From NCBI GenBank assembly GCA_037179335.1, contig JAKZHN010000016.1, positions 434,001 through 498,000 on the forward strand: 64,000 nt of DNA. The letters run 5' to 3'. The stretch is from Cyclaneusma minus. Lineage: Eukaryota; Ascomycota; Leotiomycetes; Marthamycetales; Marthamycetaceae. Both the position numbers and the translations under genes were made by a program. Below the pieces are notes generated by a model that worked only from the letters and a program-made list of their open reading frames with translations, ran no database searches and was not told the DNA's origin. Shown here in pieces: positions 57,930 to 64,000 of the stretch. Numbering within the stretch: the first letter of the stretch is position 1; each line of letters starts with the position of its first letter.

Positions 57930-59465
57930 CTAATTCTTGCCAAAGAACGACATAATACTTCCTTGTCCGCTTTTAGCAGCTGGCTTCCTGGCCTTACTGC
58001 TTGCTGCAGGCTGCGAGTTGGCCTTTGGTGCCACAGGCTCATCCTCCGAGAATGATTCCCAGACCGCTTCTTCTTTGGTGACTGTTCATACTGTTAGCCG
58101 TGCCACATCGCTGAAATGTAGATGTCTTACCTAGGTATCCTTCGCCATCTTTGATCGTCTTCTTCTTCATAACCCTCCGCCTGCCACGTCGTCGTCCGGG
58201 CGCAGCAGCTACCACATCTTGGGACTCCTTTTTCTCTTCCGCTGGCGAAGGAGCAGCTTCTCCTTCGTCCGGTGTAGGCATTTCTTCATCTTCGCTCTCA
58301 TCCATCATCTTTCGCAATTTTGCCTCTCGCTCCTTGCGGCTCTGTCTACCGATGTCATCGGCTGTGGCGGTAGGCTGTGGCGGTGGCACATAGTCATCTT
58401 CCTCGTCGTCAGAGTCGTCTTTCATGGGCTCATCAGCTATACTCGGCGCCGCTGACTCGGATGCCGAAGCACCTGTCGAGTTGTCCGTGTTCTGACGCTT
58501 GACCTTGGGAGTTTTTGCGAAGGACTTCATTAAGCTCGAGGACTCGCGCTTCGTGGCTGGAGGTTTGCTGGTCGTGGTCTTATTATCCGAGTTCCTGCTA
58601 AAGAACTCTTTCTTTGCGGGCGGCTTCGAGGAGTCTTGCGTACTCGCTGGCGTCGAGTCTTTGGAGGCGGCTTTTCTGCTGAAGAATCCCTTGCCGGTCG
58701 TAGGTTTAGAGGCTTCCTTGGTACTTGGGGTAGACTCTTTGGAAGCGTGCTTTGTAGTAGGGGCCACTGCTGGAGCATTGGTAGATATGGAAGCCGGTTG
58801 GTTTTGACTTCGACCTTTTCGCCTTCTGACATTCTTGTTTAATATAGTACCATAGGTCTCGTTGGCTTCCAAGGGATCCTCGGTATTGTAGGTCTCGATG
58901 ATTTCTCGCGTGACATCCGAAAGTACTTGTAGATCCTTGGGCGACGACAGTGCTAGACTGTACATGTGAATAGAATTGACCTTTTCATATAAAGCTCGGA
59001 CGCGATCCAGATGCTCCTCTTTCGCCAGGGTCATGCACGGAATAAGTTCGCCGAGGGTTGCTTCCTCGGGCTGAGGCATCGAGCTGGCCACAAAAGGACT
59101 GCTCTGCATAACTTCGTCCTCGCCATCCTTGCGCTGTTCCGGCGAGGGCGGCGCTTGTTTACCCTCCCGCTTGAGGCCACTGATGAGATAGGTTGCGCGG
59201 ATGGTATCTGGCTTCTTTGCATTCTGTTGCTCGCGGAACTCGTATAGCATCCTGAAAGCAATTAGCGGCGACTAGCAGACGGCGGAATGGAAAGCATACT
59301 CTTTCGCAGTGTTCACGGGTACCTTCAGCGCGCGACTGAGGAGTCGATAAGTAACCTGGCTCACATTTTAGAAAGGCTTCAATGGGACCAGTTTGACAGA
59401 CGCACTGTCTTCTCATCGCTCAGTATAGCGGCAGCCAGATAGGCTCTATAGTCGGGCGTCGACAT
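57930..59465 (-). CDS. DNA polymerase delta subunit 3 (POLD3/Pol32/Cdc27)
   Basis: Four exons (59465-59406, 59355-59300, 59251-58131, 58081-57930) give 462 aa. The N-terminal winged-helix part reads YRAYLAAAILSDEKTVTYRL, then LSRALKVPVNTAKEMLYEFR, then IRATYLISG. Residues 160-400 are Ser/Lys/Pro-rich and contain three short FFSRK or FFSRN repeats. Further on are GYLVTKEEAVWESFSEDEP and a C-terminal PCNA-interacting box QGSIMSFFGKN (Q-x-x-I-x-x-F-F). The last intron must be spliced to expose this box: reading through it gives an unrelated tail. The subunit links polymerase delta to PCNA for lagging-strand synthesis and break-induced replication. Confidence 0.93.
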
Positions 59466-59839
59466 GGCGGCACGGCTTCCCAAGCTGCGGTGCTGGTGGG
59501 TTGAGCAAGAATTGAGGGTGGAGGTCGAGGAGGGTCGCGTAGTTGTGAAGTCAACGCGTCTCCCAGCGTGTAAAGTACCCTAGCCGTGCTCGTGCTGACA
59601 ATCTTGGCCCATGCGCCTTTTAAAAAGCGTCCAATTGTCTGGATCGTCCGGAAAAATATATTTGGCCTTGATTGCTGGTGCCTATGTTTTTAAAATTCCG
59701 GTCGCTTTGAAATGTTTCTATCATTTCAAAAACTCGAAGAGCTATCATATTGAAAGCTTTTTGGCCACACACTCAATTTCATGCTCTGAAGACCAGTCCA
59801 TCATACCGCATGCAAATCCCGTTATTGAGACGAGCCGCC
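59466..59839. other. Divergent promoter between POLD3 and the aminotransferase
   Basis: About 370 bases between divergent start codons. An in-frame upstream ATG at 59810 could extend the aminotransferase by ten residues. Confidence 0.45.
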
Positions 59840-61326
59840 ATGGCTTCAACTCCCAAACACCCAATCAACTTGCTCCGAGGCTGGCCAAATACAAAGCTCC
59901 TCCCAGTTTCTCTGATGCAAACTGCTTCTCAGAAGGTCCTGTCAGATCCAACTGTTGTACACCCGGGTCTGCTTTACGGCCCCGATGAAGGCTATCCGCC
60001 TCTACGTATCGAGATCGCGAAATGGTTGAGTGAATTTTATGGTTCTCCCAATGATCCTCAGAGAATATGCGTCTCCGGCGGAGCCGTAAGTTGAGAACCC
60101 CCTGTTAGTAGTATCTGTATGCTCAGTTGATAATTTCCTGAATAGAGTCAAAACCTTGCTTGTATTTTGCAAGTTTTCACCGACCCCAACGTCACTCAGA
60201 GGATCTGGATGGTAGCACCCTCTTACTATCTGGCTTGTCGAATCTTCGAGGACGCCGGCTTTCATGGGAGGCTGAGAGCTGTGCCAGAAGATGAAGAGGG
60301 AATAGATATCGACTATCTCGAGGCAGAGATCTCCAAGATACCAGCAACTGGTCAGCCCGTAAGTATTGATAGGACCTACAAGCCCATATATCTATTTTCT
60401 AACTCCTGTATAAGCCCCTTAAGAATCCCCGAAACCCGTACCAAAAGTTCTACAGCCATGTCATCTACGCTGTTCCCACCTTCTCCAACCCCTCGGGTAA
60501 AACCATGTCTCTGAGACGGCGTCAACAGCTCGTAGACCTAGCTCGCCGCCACAACGCTCTCATCATAACCGACGACGTCTACGATTTGCTTCAATGGTCC
60601 ACATCCCCTTCTTCAACCACACCACACTCTTCTCGCGCCCTGCTCCCACGTCTCGTTGATATCGACCGCGAACTTCCCCGACTTTCGTCGTCATCCCCAA
60701 ATGACGAGTTTGGCAACGTAGTATCCAACGGCTCCTTCAGCAAGATAGCCGGTCCAGGCGTGCGCACCGGCTGGGCCGAAGCCTCCCCCTTACTCGCCTA
60801 CGGAATCTCCCAAGCCGGGTCATCAAGGTCTGGCGGCTGCCCGAGCCAGCTGACCGCTACCATCATGTGTCGCTTGCTCCAAGACGGCCTGCTCCAGAAA
60901 CATATCAAGGAAGTACTGCAGCCGGCCTACCAGAAACGACATGCTGTGATGACCGAGGCCATCGAGAAGTATCTAGTGCCTTTAGGCGTCAGATTTGAGA
61001 AGGCTAGTCTGAAGGGGCAGGACGTGTTTGGGGGCTACTTCATATGGCTGGAATTGGTGAAAGGGATGAGAGCGGATTTGGTAGCGGAGAGGGCGAAAGA
61101 AGAGGAGGATTTGGTCGTTGCACACGGCAATCTATTTGAGGTGTACGGGGATGAAGAGAGTGTCGCCTTGCCGAATAGTCTTAGATTGTGCTTTGCTTGG
61201 GAGGAAGAGCCTATGCTGGTAGAGGGTGTGCAAAGGCTTTCGAGGGTTATCAATGGGATGCTGGGAGATCCTGCTTCTTTCAGCGCAGGGACGAAAGGTG
61301 ACAAGATACCGATGGGAGATATCTAG
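59840..61326 (+). CDS. Class I/II PLP-dependent aminotransferase
   Basis: Three exons (59840-60085, 60146-60358, 60415-61326) give 456 aa. ATG 59840 is in an excellent context (GCCGCCATGG); ATG 59810 in the same frame is an alternative. Landmarks are INLLRGWPN, LLYGPDEGYPPLRIEIAKWL, ICVSGGASQNLACILQVF, VPTFSNPSGKTMS, LIITDDVYDLL (the Asp that pairs with the PLP ring nitrogen), and SNGSFSKIAGPGVRTGW, whose Lys should bind PLP. This is fold type I, near the 2-aminoadipate and valine-pyruvate aminotransferase-like group; the amino donor cannot be deduced. The third exon acceptor is an AAG at 60412-60414. An AAG at 60423 would give a product three residues shorter. No targeting signal is evident. 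Confidence 0.88.
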
Positions 61327-61588
61327 AAAGATAATGGCCACGCTGATATAAGTGATCCTAGCAGTGAAGAGAATGAATGCTCGACGGCTAATATTCAGAC
61401 GTATACAATGACGGACAATACAACTATTCAAGTGAAAAAAGGTCAACCCAATGTGAGTGCGCACCGTTGCAGTACGTAAGTCTTCCATACTGTTGACAAA
61501 CACCCCGACGCCTGTAACACAAGTCCTCATTTTGCCTTTCCTTTTCATGCGGGTATCGCCCAGTTCATCTCTAGCATAATATTCGCTC

Positions 61589-64000
61589 TCAAACCTGCTC
61601 GACAGCACAGTTGGGATGCAACACATAAAGCGTCTTTGCCCCCTCGGCCGAGGTACCCTCTCCGTCTTCTCCAACCAAGCCCTGACCCCTTACAGCCATC
61701 AGAATGTTTTCCTATCACGATATCAGTACGTGTTGCTTATGTTTCAGGAGTGCGGAAATTACCTTGACCATTCGCTTCAAGACCTTAGCCGCCAGTGCCT
61801 TCTCCGTATTGTAATCCTCTTCGTTTTGTAGCTCATCCTCCTTCTGCTCCAAATACCATTCCACGAGCGCCTCGCCTTCGACACCTTCACCGTTGTCAAG
61901 CTCTTCGTCATTGACACGGTGGACGACCAAGTTCACAATATGCATGTACTTGTCGTATGTAATCTTTGTCTTAGGCCTCTCGCTGGATGCTGGCGCTGCT
62001 GAACCACTCGCCTCGCCACTTGCATCATTGTCGTCTCCGGCATCATCATCTGCCATGGGAGAGTCTCCATCATGGTCTCTGCTGGGTCGGATTTGGCCAT
62101 TTGGTCCAACTTCTTCGTCGTCATCAACCTCAACATCGTCTTTCTCGACACTGATAATACTTTGCCGCAGGAGATTGAAGGCCTCAACGACCATTGGAGG
62201 AGTAACCTCTTCCACGCAGTTTGCTTTGGCAATAGCTTCAGACAATCTGATCATAGACTCGAGTTGACGGACTGTGATTCGGTAGCTATTGCGCCCTACA
62301 CCTCCCTGTGCATCGTCCGCTCTCAGTTCTTTGTATTTCTGCACCAGCAGCTCTTTCGCCTCGGCCGTAAACTCCGGCTTGAACGTTCTCGCAAACCGAA
62401 TGTAGCGTTGCAACTGCTCGGTCGTAAATTCTGGCTCTACAGCCGCATCTCGGAACTGATGAATTCCCACAATATGCTCTGCCAAGTGGCGATCTACAGA
62501 CTCGTTGCACTCATCTAAGATGACAAAGAACAAATCAAAACGGGACATGATGGGGGCAGACATGTTGATGTTTGCTCGCAGTGTAGTCTTGCGGTTGTAA
62601 CGACCGCCCACTGGATTTGCTGCTGCCAAGATCGAGGTGCGAGCGTTCAGTGTTGCTTGAATACCGGCCTTGGCAATGGAAATGGTTTGCTGTTCCATAG
62701 CTTCGTGGATAGCTACCTGATCGCTGATATCCATCTTGTCGAACTCGTCAATGGCGCAAATTCCGTTGTCCGCAAGCATAAGCGCTCCGGCTTCAATGGT
62801 GAACTCTCCCGTCTCCTCATCCTTGACTACGGCGGCCGTAAGACCAGCAGCTGATGAAGCCTTGCCGGAAGTGTAGACAGCCCGGGGAAGGAAAGAGCAG
62901 ATGTACTTCAAAAATTGAGATTTCGAAGTGGATGGGTCGCCAACAATGCAAATGTTGATGTCACCCCTGAGTTGCATTCCTTCAGGGGTGGTTTTGCTCA
63001 ACCCAGACATCAATTGCAGAAGGAGACCCTTCTTGACGATTTCATGACCATAAACCATTGGGGCGAGTGAATTGACCAATCGGGAATAAATGTGATCACT
63101 GTGGACCATGCGGCGCAGATCATCGATCTCTGCTGGAGTCATAGAGGCCAACACTGCTTCCTGAGCATGATCACCCGGCTCGTTTGCGTCAATGGGAGCT
63201 GTTTGGTTGAGAGATGCGAGGATATTGTTGGCTTGTCCGTTGAGATGCTGGTTTGCTGCTTGACCTGGAGTCGTCGTATCAGGAGTAACCATGCAGGCCA
63301 AGAATGCAAGCCTATAAGTCAAATCTCGAACACCAAGGGTCTTTAGTCCAGTGACACCGCTGCCACCAGCATCACCAGTCCTGGCTCCATCCTTGCCGCT
63401 CACGGCAGTTGGTCGCACTCCCGGAAGGCCCAGCTGACTCACATCAGGAACAACAATCAGAGCTCCTGTGAAAATGCATTTCTCGCCAGCTTTCGCACGA
63501 TCCACGATCTCGCCTCGAAGGATAATGTCAATGGTTCTAGGCATGCTACCAGTAGGAATCTCCGAGCTGTTCTCCTGAACTCGGACCTTCTGCCAGTCAA
63601 CGAATGTGCTCTGTCGGATTTCGAGTCGCCAGCCTAGTCGATTCATACATTGCTCATTCGGACATTGAGTCGGCTCTGTGTATCTAAAGGTTTGCTCCAC
63701 ATTTGGAATGACCGACCGACATGCCTCACAAGTAAAGGTAGCGAGAGAAAGTTCTGGTCTGACTTCTGAAGTTCTCGTCACTGTTCCGGAAATCGAAAGA
63801 AGTTGTCCAATGTTTGAGGTTCGCAAGTGTCGAACCCGAGACACCATTGGCAGATTGTACAAGGCAATCGCAAAAAGTTTATCAGTTTGTTGATTGCTCG
63901 TTTTGTCTCCCTGGTATGAATCGGATTGACTTGCGGAAGCATTGCTGGCCCCCGAGGTAGTCTGATTGCTGGAAGCTGTAGGCTGACGATGCTCTCGGAA
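61589..64000 (-). CDS. MCM6: MCM6 replicative helicase subunit (5' end beyond the window)
   Basis: The gene runs off the right edge. Exon 64000-61763 and the last exon 61711-61589 encode 786 residues in frame. Seen in order are FAIALYNLPMVSRVR, SISGTVTRTSEVRPEL, a CEAC and CPNEQC zinc-binding pair, DWQKVRVQENSSEIPTGSMP, Walker A GDPSTSKSQ, Walker B ICAIDEFDKM, and the arginine-finger motif SRFD. An acidic insert (DDDEEVGPNG to DDAGDDNDASGE) precedes the winged-helix part. The 53-nt last intron is needed to reach the conserved end KTLYVLHPNCAVEQV. The protein is one of the six MCM2-7 ATPases that unwind DNA at replication forks. The zinc-finger and EIPTGSMPRTID context identify MCM6 rather than another MCM. 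Confidence 0.95.

Noticed and set aside
1..64000. tRNA, rRNA, CRISPR, operons or bacterial-type regulatory sites
   Set aside because: Scanning for tRNA B-box-like strings and clover-leaf partners gave nothing convincing; spliced eukaryotic genes throughout make operons, riboswitches and CRISPR inapplicable.

Overview
The window is nuclear DNA of a filamentous ascomycete (Pezizomycotina; Dothideomycetes is my best guess but unproven). The reasons are many short GT-AG introns (about 47-100 nt), a Galpha subunit of the filamentous-fungal group II type, a secreted eqolisin (glutamic) protease, fungal SMI1/KNR4, and housekeeping genes interrupted in the filamentous-fungal way. No tRNA, rRNA, CRISPR array, or complete autonomous transposon was recognised. 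Gene models were built by eye from reading frames, splice sites and remembered family sequences; exon coordinates are in each entry and all intact models keep frame.

Layout. 1-8.6 kb: one unrecognised low-complexity protein (1651-2424), then a gene-poor stretch holding a cluster of decayed 100-280 bp repeats (about 3.7-7.4 kb). 8.6-14 kb: a group II Galpha gene (minus) and spermidine synthase (plus). 15.4-24.9 kb: the most unusual part, four tandem plus-strand paralogues, here called UbH1-UbH4. Each has an N-terminal domain of about 200 residues, an internal ubiquitin-like domain, and a conserved C-terminal domain. UbH2 carries an almost perfect ubiquitin C-terminal half ending in LRLRGG and then continues for 226 more residues. 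UbH1 has one in-frame stop and UbH4 one single-base frameshift. 25.3-28.1 kb: a poorly preserved or heavily spliced minus-strand region with J-domain-like, transmembrane and pentapeptide-like segments.

29-33 kb: an FAD monooxygenase and a secreted glutamic peptidase. 34-40.5 kb: exocyst SEC8 with two competing 5' ends, one a conventional first exon and the other an 845-codon open frame lying inside the resulting 3-kb intron and reading straight into the SEC8 core. 41.4-44.1 kb: a divergent pair of mitochondrial genes, complex I NDUFA12 (with a 7-nt micro-exon) and phosphatidylglycerophosphate synthase PGS1. 44.9-52.8 kb: a SIS1-type J-protein, SMI1/KNR4, and a VPS68/TMEM50 protein. 55-64 kb: SEC1, DNA polymerase delta subunit 3 (POLD3/Cdc27), a class I/II aminotransferase, and MCM6, which runs off the right edge.

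Functionally the conserved genes fall into secretion (SEC8, SEC1, VPS68), DNA replication (POLD3, MCM6), mitochondrial membranes (NDUFA12, PGS1) and signalling or wall integrity (Galpha, SMI1). Their adjacency looks like ordinary fungal gene order, not operons. The UbH cluster is the candidate undescribed system.
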